A DNA stretch of 6,620 bases, from assembly GCA_005809115.1 (NCBI GenBank), contig SYLK01000721.1:1-6620 (forward strand). The letters run 5' to 3'. A program made the position numbers and the translations under genes. This DNA is from Planctomyces sp. (GTDB lineage: Bacteria > Planctomycetota > Planctomycetia > Planctomycetales > Planctomycetaceae). Below the pieces are notes generated by a model, which was given only the letters and a program-made list of their open reading frames with translations, did not search any database and was not told the origin of the DNA. Positions 1 to 6,150 of the stretch are shown here, piece after piece; position 1 is the stretch's first letter; every line of letters begins with the position of its first letter.

Positions 1-113
1 GGCAGCAGCAGCACCAGCAGAATCCCGATCAAGCCAATCACCACCAGCAATTCGACAATCGTGAACCCCCGCCGCCAGCCCCGAGCAGATCATATTGTAA
101 AACCTGATGCCAT
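1..113 (-). CDS. Prepilin-type N-terminal cleavage/methylation domain protein, 5' end only, with an in-frame TGA
   Basis: The minus-strand translation of 1-81 contains WRRGFTIVELLVVIGLIG followed by a Leu-rich run. This is the type IV prepilin/pseudopilin leader: a basic n-region, cleavage after Gly, Phe at +1 (the residue normally N-methylated), Glu at +5, and a hydrophobic helix. Proteins of this class are processed by prepilin peptidase and assembled or anchored in the inner membrane. Planctomycetes carry many, often as DUF1559 'type II secretion' proteins, but the diagnostic remainder lies outside the window. The best start is ATG at 113-111, because GGGGAGG (127-121) sits 7 bases upstream. 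In that frame codon 8 is TGA (92-90), and no ATG, GTG or TTG lies between it and the conserved Gly. A second ATG at 93-91 is one frame off and would reach the leader only if one G were lost from the run at 79-82. The gene is therefore broken, mis-sequenced or started unusually. The family call is firm; the 5' boundary is not. Confidence 0.6.
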
Positions 114-120
114 CGCCAAT

Positions 121-127
121 CCTCCCC
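121..127 (-). promoter_or_regulatory. Shine-Dalgarno sequence for the pilin-like gene
   Basis: The minus strand reads GGGGAGG here, 7 bases before ATG 113-111. It is the strongest ribosome-binding site in the window. It supports that ATG as the intended start even though a TGA follows in frame seven codons later. Confidence 0.55.
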
Positions 128-173
128 AGAACAGTCACACAAAGATCCGAATCACGATCGAAAGTCTGCTCCC

Positions 174-185
174 GTTGATATCAAC
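174..185. promoter_or_regulatory. Perfect 12-bp palindrome, possible operator
   Basis: GTTGATATCAAC is a perfect inverted repeat with no spacer. It lies in the 122-base gap between the stop of the membrane-anchored protein (236) and the start of the pilin-like gene (113). Its position and symmetry would suit a dimeric regulator upstream of the pilin-like gene, but one copy proves nothing and no promoter elements could be fixed around it. There is no convincing hairpin plus U-tract terminator in the gap. Confidence 0.2.
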
Positions 186-235
186 CCCCGTTTGCAGTTC
201 ACGTTCGTGTCGCTCGTGGTCACCCAATCCGACCG

Positions 236-1546
236 TCATGGCCTCGCGCCGGAAAAGTACCTCTTTCTGAATAACCCGCCAGCCAGCAGAGCACCCACAA
301 TCATGCCCGGCAGGATCCATCCGAAAACCGCGCTCCGGCGCTGACCCGCCGCTGCGGCCAACCCCATGCGTCGCAACTCCGCGTCGGACAGATTCTCGCG
401 ACCGCCGTCCTCCGCCACACGGTATCGCCGTCCCGTCGACTTCTCCATTACAATTGTCCCCGGTGCTAAGGAGACGTCAATCGTCCCCTGAGCCGGAACA
501 GAATCGAGCGCTCGATTCTTCACCCGGAAAGCTCCATATTGCTCGACATTCTGCCGGCCCGGGTAGTCGCCGATCACGTCGGAACCAGCCAGCAGCATGA
601 TCGTCCACGACACAGGATGCCACGTCGAATCGGACTCGGAACGAAACTCCGTGTCGACCTGGATCAGCGGACCCGAATCCCGCTCCCGAATCCAGCGCAC
701 AACCGAGTATCCTCGGGACGGATCGATCCAGTACCGATTCCTCTCCGACGCGCTTCGCCGCTCCTCGAACAGAAGGCACAACCTCCCGTTCACAGGCACG
801 CCCTCGCCGCTGACCCGACAGTTCTGCAATTCGATGCCCCCGCGCGCTCCCCGGAAGGGCCGGTAGTGCTGCAACACCGGCTGCAGCATCCACCCCTCAT
901 CAACCAGCCAGGCATCCGCCGTTCTGATCGTGGCCTCCCTCACGGGCGCCCCGTCCACCGCATCGAAAATCTCGGTGCACGTGTCCGGCGTCAATACGGC
1001 AACATAACCACGTGGCACGGAATAATGGAACGGCGAGATATCCAGGCTCACCGACAAAGCTCGCTCAAAACTCGTCTTCGTGTTCTGATCAAACCGCGGA
1101 TTAAGCGGCACCTGATAGCGAGGTCTGTCCGGCGCGTTGTAACCACCAAACTCCCTCAGCGAATCAAAATACCAGCGTTTCGTCTCGTACCGCAGAACAT
1201 CGGCACGAATCCACACCTGACTGGTATCCGCCGCGGCGTCCTCGCTGCCCGATCCGGACCAGGCCGTCTGATAGGTACTCCAGCGGTGCTTCCCGCTCCG
1301 GTCCACACACCAGGCCATGTGAAGCTGCCGAACCGTGTCCTGCCGTTCCCGCCACGCCTCACCGATCTCCCGCAATCGCCCGTCCGCCGGCCCCCCATTC
1401 GCTGGCCCGCCGTCCGCCGGGCCCCCATTCGCTGAGCCCCCGTCCGCTGAGCCCCGATGCGGCGCAGGCTGAGCCGCCACGGCCATGGCCAGTATCAGGA
1501 CGACAATGCTCATCAGGTTGACAATCAACCGACACAGGCTATTCAT
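236..1546 (-). CDS. Secreted protein with C-terminal membrane anchor, function unknown
   Basis: This is a 436-residue protein that I do not recognise at family level. Residues 1-26 form a signal peptide, with a hydrophobic core around LMSIVVLILAMAVAA. A run of five near-identical pentapeptides (SADGG/PANGG type) follows at 33-56. The large central region (about 57-400) begins with REIGEAWRERQDTVRQLHMAW, broken by many aromatic and charged beta-like stretches. This start and layout resemble periplasmic LolA-like beta proteins that planctomycetes have in large numbers, but that is an impression only. Near the C-terminus, ENLSDAELRRM leads into one hydrophobic helix (about 407-426), then RKRYFSGARP, so the body should face the periplasm with a short basic tail inside. 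I chose ATG 1546 because the signal peptide begins there, 16 bases after the esterase stop. The longer frame from 1711 only adds a translated repeat and would bury the signal peptide. No clear Shine-Dalgarno is visible, so translation may depend on the upstream gene. Confidence 0.75.
   Translation of the reverse strand: MNSLCRLIVNLMSIVVLILAMAVAAQPAPHRGSADGGSANGGPADGGPANGGPADGRLREIGEAWRERQDTVRQLHMAWCVDRSGKHRWSTYQTAWSGSGSEDAAADTSQVWIRADVLRYETKRWYFDSLREFGGYNAPDRPRYQVPLNPRFDQNTKTSFERALSVSLDISPFHYSVPRGYVAVLTPDTCTEIFDAVDGAPVREATIRTADAWLVDEGWMLQPVLQHYRPFRGARGGIELQNCRVSGEGVPVNGRLCLLFEERRSASERNRYWIDPSRGYSVVRWIRERDSGPLIQVDTEFRSESDSTWHPVSWTIMLLAGSDVIGDYPGRQNVEQYGAFRVKNRALDSVPAQGTIDVSLAPGTIVMEKSTGRRYRVAEDGGRENLSDAELRRMGLAAAAGQRRSAVFGWILPGMIVGALLAGGLFRKRYFSGARP
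1378..1450 (-). repeat. Tandem 15-bp repeat encoding five (S/P)A(D/N)GG units
   Basis: Five in-frame 15-bp units encode SADGG, SANGG, PADGG, PANGG and PADG at residues 33-56 of the membrane-anchored protein, directly after the signal peptide. The units differ mainly at two positions, giving alternating Asp/Asn and Ser/Pro. The stretch should be a flexible linker, and its copy number could vary by slippage. Confidence 0.75.
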
Positions 1547-1562
1547 TTCTGGTTGCCGCCGA

Positions 1563-3206
1563 TCACACGCGCTCCTGTCCTCCGCAGAGTGACGTCGCTC
1601 CATCTGTCGCTCTGCGCGGCCCTGACTCATGTCCTCTCGCATGTCCCTTCGCCCCCGGACCCGGGGGAGAAGGTGGCCGACAGGCCGGATGAAGGGGTTT
1701 TCGAACGTCAACTTTGTCTCCGGAAAACGACTTCAGCCGCAGATTCCGAAATCGCAGGACCACTCCGGGTGCCCCATCCACCTGCAGCGAAATGCGGGAA
1801 ATGTTCTCAACGGGCGCCGTCTCGACAGGAACAAATGCCTCCCGGCCGTTGATCCACGCCTGGACACTGCCACGCTCGACTCGGATTCGGAACTCGTTCC
1901 AGCCGTCGCGCCGAAGACTCCGCTGTGAAACCGGGTCATCCGCCGCCCGCCAGTCACGCCGTCCGATGTCATACAGCCCGCCGCTGCCGTGGTCCGGATC
2001 GACGATCCTCCAGAGCACCCCCGATGCCTCACCCTCCGCACCCGACAACAGGCCAATCCCACATCCCCGGACCGGCAGCTTTCCGGTACGAGCAACCGGC
2101 CCTGTCGCGCTGGTTCTTGATGTCGCGTCACCAGACTCGCCGAGATCCTCGCCGGTTCTTCCGGATGGCGACCAGTCGAATTCCCCCGACAACTCGAAAC
2201 TTGCTGACACCGTATCCGTATTCCGTACCAGGACGGCGGTCCCCGCATCATCGGCGGTGCCACGGACGAGCCGCCGAGAATCGCACTCCCATGTCCCGGA
2301 TGAGACCGACCAGCCAGTCAGGTCCGGTCCCTCAATCAGCGCCACGGACTCCTGCTCCCTATCCGCAGACGGGTTTCGTCGCGTGCGCTGACTCTGATTC
2401 ACCAGCCAGTCCAGAAACGCCGGGTTGCGAAACGCAAAGTCCCAGGAGTTATGCGGATGCCCGCCGCCATCAACTTCCGTACATCGCACGTCCGCACCGG
2501 CATCGACGAGTGCCTGGTACATTGCACGACTGGACTGCACCAGATCCCGATCATCCTTCCGCACCCAAAACATCCAGATCGGAATTTCTCGTCGTGCAAA
2601 TTCCGGGGCGGCCCCAACATCCATTCCCCCGGCGGACAGGGGAGCAATCGCCGCGAACCGTTCCGGCCATCGAGACGCCAGCGACCAGACCCCGGAACCA
2701 CCCGCCGACAGCCCGGTCACACTGACGCGATCCGTGTCAACCGGGAAGTCAAGTGATACCTGGTCGAGGATCGCAAGTGCTCGCTCCGCGTCCGCCCCGT
2801 TGCCCGCCCAGCTTCCCCCTTCACGGCATTGCGGAAATACGACGAGGAACGGGAACGTCGCCTTCGATTCCCAGATGACCGGAGCCAGACCATCCCGTAG
2901 AGGCGCAATGCCGTCCGATCCGTTTTTCCCATACCCGTTCAGATACAGAATGACAGGCCACCGCAAATTCGAAGGTGTTCCGGCCGGCACGAACACGACA
3001 TACCGGTGAGCCGTTCCCGCGGGATCCGTATACAGTCGTCTGATAATCCCGGTCTGCATTCCCGGTGCCGCAGAGCTCCAGCCCGAATCATCACGCGCAG
3101 CGCCACTGCCTGCGCCTTCTCCCTGATCCCACAGCCCGAGCAGCACCGCGTTGGCCAGTAGCCACGCGCCAAGCCCGAGCAGAGTCAAACGAACCGAGCG
3201 ATTCAT
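1563..3206 (-). CDS. Secreted alpha/beta-hydrolase esterase fused to a DUF1080 domain
   Basis: This 547-residue, two-domain protein starts with an N-terminal signal peptide or anchor (about 1-25). Residues ~55-270 are an alpha/beta hydrolase of the PHB-depolymerase/feruloyl-esterase-like type: HRYVVFVPAG, then VILYLNGYG for the oxyanion region, and the nucleophile elbow GLSAG with Ser167. The likely acid is Asp218 (KDDRD), and the likely base is His250 or His252 in GGGHPHNSWD. Residues ~288-495 are a DUF1080 (3-keto-disaccharide hydrolase, concanavalin-like) domain, running from DLTGW to FRNLRLKSF, with an unusual Ser/Thr/Gly-rich insert at about 346-380. The substrate is probably an ester on a polysaccharide or related polymer outside the cytoplasm; this is inference. 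The last ~45 residues (PPSPPGPG and onward) come from translation of a structured repeat and look non-native. The start ATG (3206-3204) overlaps the DUF1573 stop by four bases (ATGA), with GGAGAG just upstream, indicating translational coupling. Confidence 0.85.
   Translation of the reverse strand: MNRSVRLTLLGLGAWLLANAVLLGLWDQGEGAGSGAARDDSGWSSAAPGMQTGIIRRLYTDPAGTAHRYVVFVPAGTPSNLRWPVILYLNGYGKNGSDGIAPLRDGLAPVIWESKATFPFLVVFPQCREGGSWAGNGADAERALAILDQVSLDFPVDTDRVSVTGLSAGGSGVWSLASRWPERFAAIAPLSAGGMDVGAAPEFARREIPIWMFWVRKDDRDLVQSSRAMYQALVDAGADVRCTEVDGGGHPHNSWDFAFRNPAFLDWLVNQSQRTRRNPSADREQESVALIEGPDLTGWSVSSGTWECDSRRLVRGTADDAGTAVLVRNTDTVSASFELSGEFDWSPSGRTGEDLGESGDATSRTSATGPVARTGKLPVRGCGIGLLSGAEGEASGVLWRIVDPDHGSGGLYDIGRRDWRAADDPVSQRSLRRDGWNEFRIRVERGSVQAWINGREAFVPVETAPVENISRISLQVDGAPGVVLRFRNLRLKSFSGDKVDVRKPLHPACRPPSPPGPGAKGHARGHESGPRRATDGATSLCGGQERV
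1645..1697. repeat. REP-like structured intergenic repeat inside the 3' end of the esterase gene
   Basis: The plus strand holds a long hairpin at 1646-1673: CCTTC, one mismatch, CCCCCGG, a two-base centre, CCGGGGG, then GAAGG. It is followed by GGCC-GACA-GGCC (1675-1686) and GATGAAGGGG. CCCTTC (1645-1650) can alternatively pair with GAAGGG (1691-1696), closing a two-branch structure. The composition resembles the common bacterial intergenic repeats built on 'CTCATCCGGCC...GGCCACCTTCTCCC'; that similarity is from memory. In the minus-strand mRNA it lies between the DUF1080 domain and the downstream gene, where it could act on transcript stability or coupling. Its ends are approximate. Confidence 0.6.
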
Positions 3207-3739
3207 TTACTCTCCGCAATCACCTCGACCGGAACGTCGAGATCCCCGATTTTCGCACCGGAATCATCCCACAACGCCACGGAAATTCGCAATGATCCGA
3301 CGAAATCAGGCTCTTTTGAACCATCATACCGGAACTCCGCCAAAACCCGTTGTCCTGATTCAATCGTCGTCCGCCCGAGTGCGACGCTCAGACATTCGCA
3401 ACTCGACTCGATCCGATCAATGCGTACCTCATCACCGTGCCGATTCTCCAGCCATTGCCTGCGACGAAAATTCAATCGCCTGTTCGGATCGGATGTTGTT
3501 CCAGGGGTATCCGCCGATCGGCTGGCCAAGTGCCGTGGAAGGCCTGCTGTCACTGCTGCACACCCACCAGCACATCGCCCGTAATGCCAGGAAGAGTGAC
3601 GAGGCGACACTTGTCGTCGAGGAGCGATGACGCCGGAGATCGGCCGCTCTCGATGTAACGCTGCGGGACGTTTGTGGTGACGTGTCAGGCACTGATGTGT
3701 CTGCTGAAGCGAGCCGGATCCCCGTGCCGTCGGTTCCAC
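3203..3739 (-). CDS. DUF1573 domain protein, N-terminal frame uncertain
   Basis: The C-terminal part of this 178-residue frame (about 97-173) fits DUF1573: LENRHGDEVRIDRIESSCECL, with the Cys pair at 114 and 116 in place of the usual SCGC. It continues as ESGQRVLAEF and closing strands to LDVPVEVIAE. DUF1573 proteins are Ig-like beta domains, usually exported in planctomycetes; no catalytic role is established. Residues 1-95 do not look native: they are Arg/His/Ser-rich, have no signal peptide, and have a low GC third position. The overlapping frame from GTG 3692 to its stop near 3432 has a clearly GC-rich third position and a hydrophobic stretch (SVASSLFLALRAMCWW) after RRHR, as expected for a signal peptide. 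The real gene therefore probably begins in that frame and is broken by an indel near 3440-3475. The stop overlaps the esterase start (ATGA). The domain call is good; the start is weak. Confidence 0.55.
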   Translation of the reverse strand: MEPTARGSGSLQQTHQCLTRHHKRPAALHRERPISGVIAPRRQVSPRHSSWHYGRCAGGCAAVTAGLPRHLASRSADTPGTTSDPNRRLNFRRRQWLENRHGDEVRIDRIESSCECLSVALGRTTIESGQRVLAEFRYDGSKEPDFVGSLRISVALWDDSGAKIGDLDVPVEVIAESK

Positions 3740-3754
3740 ACGCAGCCGGATTCG

Positions 3755-4621
3755 TCAGACACCGGCGATGCGGATCGCCAGCTGATAGAGTTCCCGGCAG
3801 GCGAGCACCCGATTCTGATCTTCGAACAGGCTCTGGACGGCCTGACGGTGGACCTTCATCTTCAGCCCGCCAACGCCCAGAGCGCCGTAGCAGATGACTC
3901 CCGACTTCTCCATGGCCTTGTCTGCCGCGCTGATGTCGGCGATTCCCAGAGGCGGGACCGCGTTCAGATCAATTGCCAGCCTGACTCCGTTCAGCCGCGA
4001 CAGCCCTCCGGCAGGCAGAAAACTGATTCCCGCGGCGCCAGCAGCAACAATCAACTGCTGCTGGTCGCAGATCGCGGCAAACGACTCTGAAGTGGCGGCA
4101 GCCACCGGCCGCAGGTATGCCCCCGGCTCCTCGTCACGAACGACCTGACAGGCCGCCGCAGCGCGATCCTCCGTCCTTGAAACCAGTGTTACTCGAGCCT
4201 GTTCCATGGCCAACAGCTGAGCCACACGCAGGCCCACCGGCCCTGTGGCTCCCAGCACCACTGCCGAGATCCCAGCCAGTGACAGATGCTTCCGTGCCGT
4301 GGCAACCGCTGCGGTCGCCGTGGTATTGCAGCCGTTCGAATCCATCATCACGGAAACCCGCATCGGACCAAAAAAGGCCTTCTGCACAGTATCGAAGACT
4401 CGCTCACCTTCGCTCACCTGGCTGCCACCCACAAAGATCGCCGTGTGTTTCAGGTCCGGCACCCCTCGCGTAAAAATGGCGCCATGCACCAGTCCCACCA
4501 CATTCTCCGCCGCAATTCCACCGTAGCTGAACAGATGATCAGCTCCGGCGTCAATCGCCACGACTCGGTCAAAGGTTGAAGGACTGGTGTCCGTGTCCAG
4601 TTGAATCAGAATGGTTTTCAC
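3755..4621 (-). CDS. mtdB: NAD(P)-dependent methylene-tetrahydromethanopterin dehydrogenase
   Basis: This cytoplasmic enzyme of 288 residues oxidises methylene-H4MPT to methenyl-H4MPT with NAD(P)+, a step of the H4MPT-linked formaldehyde oxidation pathway. The N-terminal pterin-binding domain carries FVGGSQVSEGERVFDTV (63-79) and the family signature DSNGCNTTATAAVA (94-107). A Rossmann fold follows, with VLGATGPVG (122-130) as the dinucleotide loop and SRTED (148-152) after the second strand, where NADP selectivity is set in related enzymes. DLNAVPPLGI (219-228) and the YGALGVGGLKMKVHR block match the conserved C-terminal half. Length is normal for the family. The start is GTG at 4621-4619, matching the usual MKxILxQLDTD opening; only a weak purine-rich stretch precedes it. 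It lies 46 bases after ald and 15 bases before the DUF1573 frame. Planctomycete H4MPT dehydrogenases include a class described as MtdC, so mtdC is an equally possible name; sequence alone does not let me separate them. Confidence 0.88.
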   Translation of the reverse strand: MKTILIQLDTDTSPSTFDRVVAIDAGADHLFSYGGIAAENVVGLVHGAIFTRGVPDLKHTAIFVGGSQVSEGERVFDTVQKAFFGPMRVSVMMDSNGCNTTATAAVATARKHLSLAGISAVVLGATGPVGLRVAQLLAMEQARVTLVSRTEDRAAAACQVVRDEEPGAYLRPVAAATSESFAAICDQQQLIVAAGAAGISFLPAGGLSRLNGVRLAIDLNAVPPLGIADISAADKAMEKSGVICYGALGVGGLKMKVHRQAVQSLFEDQNRVLACRELYQLAIRIAGV

Positions 4622-4667
4622 TGCAGTTCTTTCTCACGAGCAGCCACGGCGCAGGCCGGGAACGGAA

Positions 4668-5777
4668 TCAGGTATCGGAATAACGCGTCCAGGGAAGGCG
4701 AAAGGCAGCCGCGACGGCCTCGTTCGTCAGCCGCCCGTTGATCATGTTGACGGCTGCGGCGAGACCAGGATCCTGGCCTGCCGCTTCCCGGATACCTGCG
4801 GCCGCGATCCGACGGACATACGGAAACGTCACATTGCACAGTGCATAGGTACTTGTCCGTCCCACGGCTCCTGGCATATTCGTAACGCAGTAATGCAGAA
4901 CGCCGTCGACGATATAGGTTGGTGAAGAATGCGTGGTCGGTCGGGAAGTTTCGAGGCAGCCGCCCTGATCGATGCAGACATCGACGACCACTGCCCCGGG
5001 CTTCATCAGTTTCAGATCGTCGGCCGAGATCAGTCGCGGTGCCAGGGCACCAGGAATCAGCACTCCACCGATCACCAGGTCGGCCCGGCGGAGTTGTTCA
5101 CGGATGTTGTGACGATCGCTGAAGAGCGTATTGACATTGGGCGGCATGATATCTTCCAGATATCGCAGACGGTCAACATTGACGTCCAGAATGACGACAT
5201 CGGCCTGAAATCCGGCAGCGATGCGAGCCGCATTGCGGCCGACCACTCCCCCGCCCAGAATCGTGATGTGGGCCGGCTCGACCCCGGGCACGCCGCCCAG
5301 CAGGATCCCGCGCCCTTCCTGAGGTCTCTCCAGGAACCGCGCACCTTCCTGAATGCTCATCCGCCCCGCCACCTCGCTCATCGGTGTCAGCAGCGGCAGA
5401 TCGCCGGAGCGACCCTGGAGTGTCTCATAGGCGATGGCCGTGATGCGACTTTCCAGCAGGTTCTGCGTCAGTTCCGCATCAGCGGCGAAATGAAAAAAAG
5501 TGAAGACGGCCTGCCCCGCGCGCAGCAGCGGCCATTCGGATGCCAGCGGTTCCTTCACCTTGACAATCAGGTCGGCGGTGCCGTAGACATCGGCCGCGGA
5601 ATCGACAATCGTCGCCCCGCTGACAGCATATTGCTGGTCCGAAATCCCGCTGCCCAGTCCCGCACCGGTCTGGATCAGAACCGTGTGTCCGGCCTGCGCC
5701 AGCTCCTCCACTCCGCTGGGCAGCATTGCGACACGGTACTCGTCCGGTTTGATTTCGCGTGGCACTCCGACGATCAT
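4668..5777 (-). CDS. ald: Alanine dehydrogenase
   Basis: This NAD-dependent enzyme of 369 residues interconverts L-alanine with pyruvate and ammonium. It opens with MIVGVPREIKPDEYRVA and has all the residues expected from characterised alanine dehydrogenases: Arg15 and Lys75 (KVKEP) for substrate binding, His96 (FFHFA) and Asp270 (VCIDQGG) for catalysis. The NAD fold shows ILGGGVVG (173-180) with Asp198 in VILDVN as the ribose-binding acid. The sequence continues normally through YCVTNMPGAVGRTST to the C-terminus, so the enzyme should be active in the cytoplasm. I chose ATG 5777 because AAAGGA (5790-5785) lies 7 bases upstream and the family begins here. The frame extends to a GTG at 5846, but the extra 23 residues are not family-like. 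It is the first gene of the minus-strand run and lies 46 bases before the methylene-H4MPT dehydrogenase. Confidence 0.95.
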   Translation of the reverse strand: MIVGVPREIKPDEYRVAMLPSGVEELAQAGHTVLIQTGAGLGSGISDQQYAVSGATIVDSAADVYGTADLIVKVKEPLASEWPLLRAGQAVFTFFHFAADAELTQNLLESRITAIAYETLQGRSGDLPLLTPMSEVAGRMSIQEGARFLERPQEGRGILLGGVPGVEPAHITILGGGVVGRNAARIAAGFQADVVILDVNVDRLRYLEDIMPPNVNTLFSDRHNIREQLRRADLVIGGVLIPGALAPRLISADDLKLMKPGAVVVDVCIDQGGCLETSRPTTHSSPTYIVDGVLHYCVTNMPGAVGRTSTYALCNVTFPYVRRIAAAGIREAAGQDPGLAAAVNMINGRLTNEAVAAAFRLPWTRYSDT

Positions 5778-5784
5778 CAGTGAA

Positions 5785-5790
5785 TCCTTT
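5785..5790 (-). promoter_or_regulatory. Shine-Dalgarno sequence for ald
   Basis: The minus strand reads AAAGGA, 7 bases before ATG 5777. It decides the start against the upstream GTG at 5846. Confidence 0.6.
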
Positions 5791-5835
5791 GGCGTGACAG
5801 GGCTGGCACGGATCTGCGGCAGGGTGAGACGCCGA

Positions 5836-5864
5836 ATTCTAGTCACCAGAATCAGTCAGAGAAA
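5836..5864 (-). promoter_or_regulatory. Candidate sigma70-type promoter for ald
   Basis: On the minus strand TTTCTC (5864-5859) and TAGAAT (5841-5836) are separated by 17 bases. The -10 element matches TATAAT at five of six positions; the -35 element is poor. This would give a leader of about 50 bases before ald. It is a visual match only. Confidence 0.3.
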
Positions 5865-6037
5865 GTTGTTGCCCGGAATTGCCGCCGATCCCTCCCGCAG
5901 CCTGCTGTCGGCACAGGCCGATCCTTCCGAAAAACTCGCCTGACCGGGTTTCAGGGCGGCGAACTTCGGCCGGAATCGTTTGCGTCCGTGGACACGTTTC
6001 CGACATTCCGTCACAATCCCGACGTGTGACCCTGCCG

Positions 6038-6066
6038 TTGCCGCTGTCCGTGCGAACGCCGATACA
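6038..6066 (+). promoter_or_regulatory. Weak candidate promoter for the PQQ-like gene
   Basis: TTGCCG and GATACA are separated by 17 bases, about 90 bases before the start codon. The -35 element matches TTGACA at four positions and the -10 element matches at three. This is a low-confidence visual match. Confidence 0.18.
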
Positions 6067-6102
6067 ACCGTCAGCGCAGACGATGGTGCCGCCCCGAGAA
6101 CG

Positions 6103-6134
6103 CTGTCCCGGTGAAATCCTGTCCCGGTGAAACC
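6103..6134 (+). repeat. Two tandem 16-bp units in the leader of the PQQ-like gene
   Basis: CTGTCCCGGTGAAATC (6103-6118) is followed directly by CTGTCCCGGTGAAACC (6119-6134), with one difference between units. A trace of a third unit (CTGT) may begin at 6135. It ends 10 bases before the Shine-Dalgarno of the downstream gene. It may be a slippage duplication or paired binding sites; two copies do not allow a choice. Confidence 0.7.
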
Positions 6135-6144
6135 CTGTTGAGTT

Positions 6145-6150
6145 GGAGAG
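6145..6150 (+). promoter_or_regulatory. Shine-Dalgarno sequence for the PQQ-like gene
   Basis: GGAGAG lies 5 bases before ATG 6156 and supports this start, which places a signal peptide just ahead of the conserved WPQWRG motif. Confidence 0.6.

Noticed and set aside
90..92. TGA in the pilin-like gene as a selenocysteine codon
   Set aside because: A selenocysteine in the short basic leader before the cleavage site makes no sense, and no stem-loop follows in the expected place; mutation or error is simpler.
539..1435. Long plus-strand open frame (298 codons) opposite the membrane-anchored protein gene
   Set aside because: It is a GC-driven shadow: Arg/Pro-rich translation, no domain or signal, and the minus-strand frame has a clear signal peptide and C-terminal anchor.
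1547..1711. N-terminal extension of the membrane-anchored protein to 1711
   Set aside because: The extra 55 residues are translated repeat and the overlapping end of the esterase gene, and they would place the signal peptide internally.
1925..2725. Plus-strand open frame (266 codons) opposite the esterase gene
   Set aside because: The translation is Pro/Arg/Ser-rich and low complexity, while the opposite strand carries recognisable esterase and DUF1080 motifs.
5778..5846. N-terminal extension of alanine dehydrogenase to GTG 5846
   Set aside because: The added residues are not family-like; ATG 5777 has a well-placed AAAGGA and gives the standard MIVGVPREIK start.
5879..6130. Small plus-strand gene in the ald/PQQ intergenic region
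   Set aside because: It has no ribosome site, recognisable domain or coding-like codon bias, and it runs across the tandem repeat.
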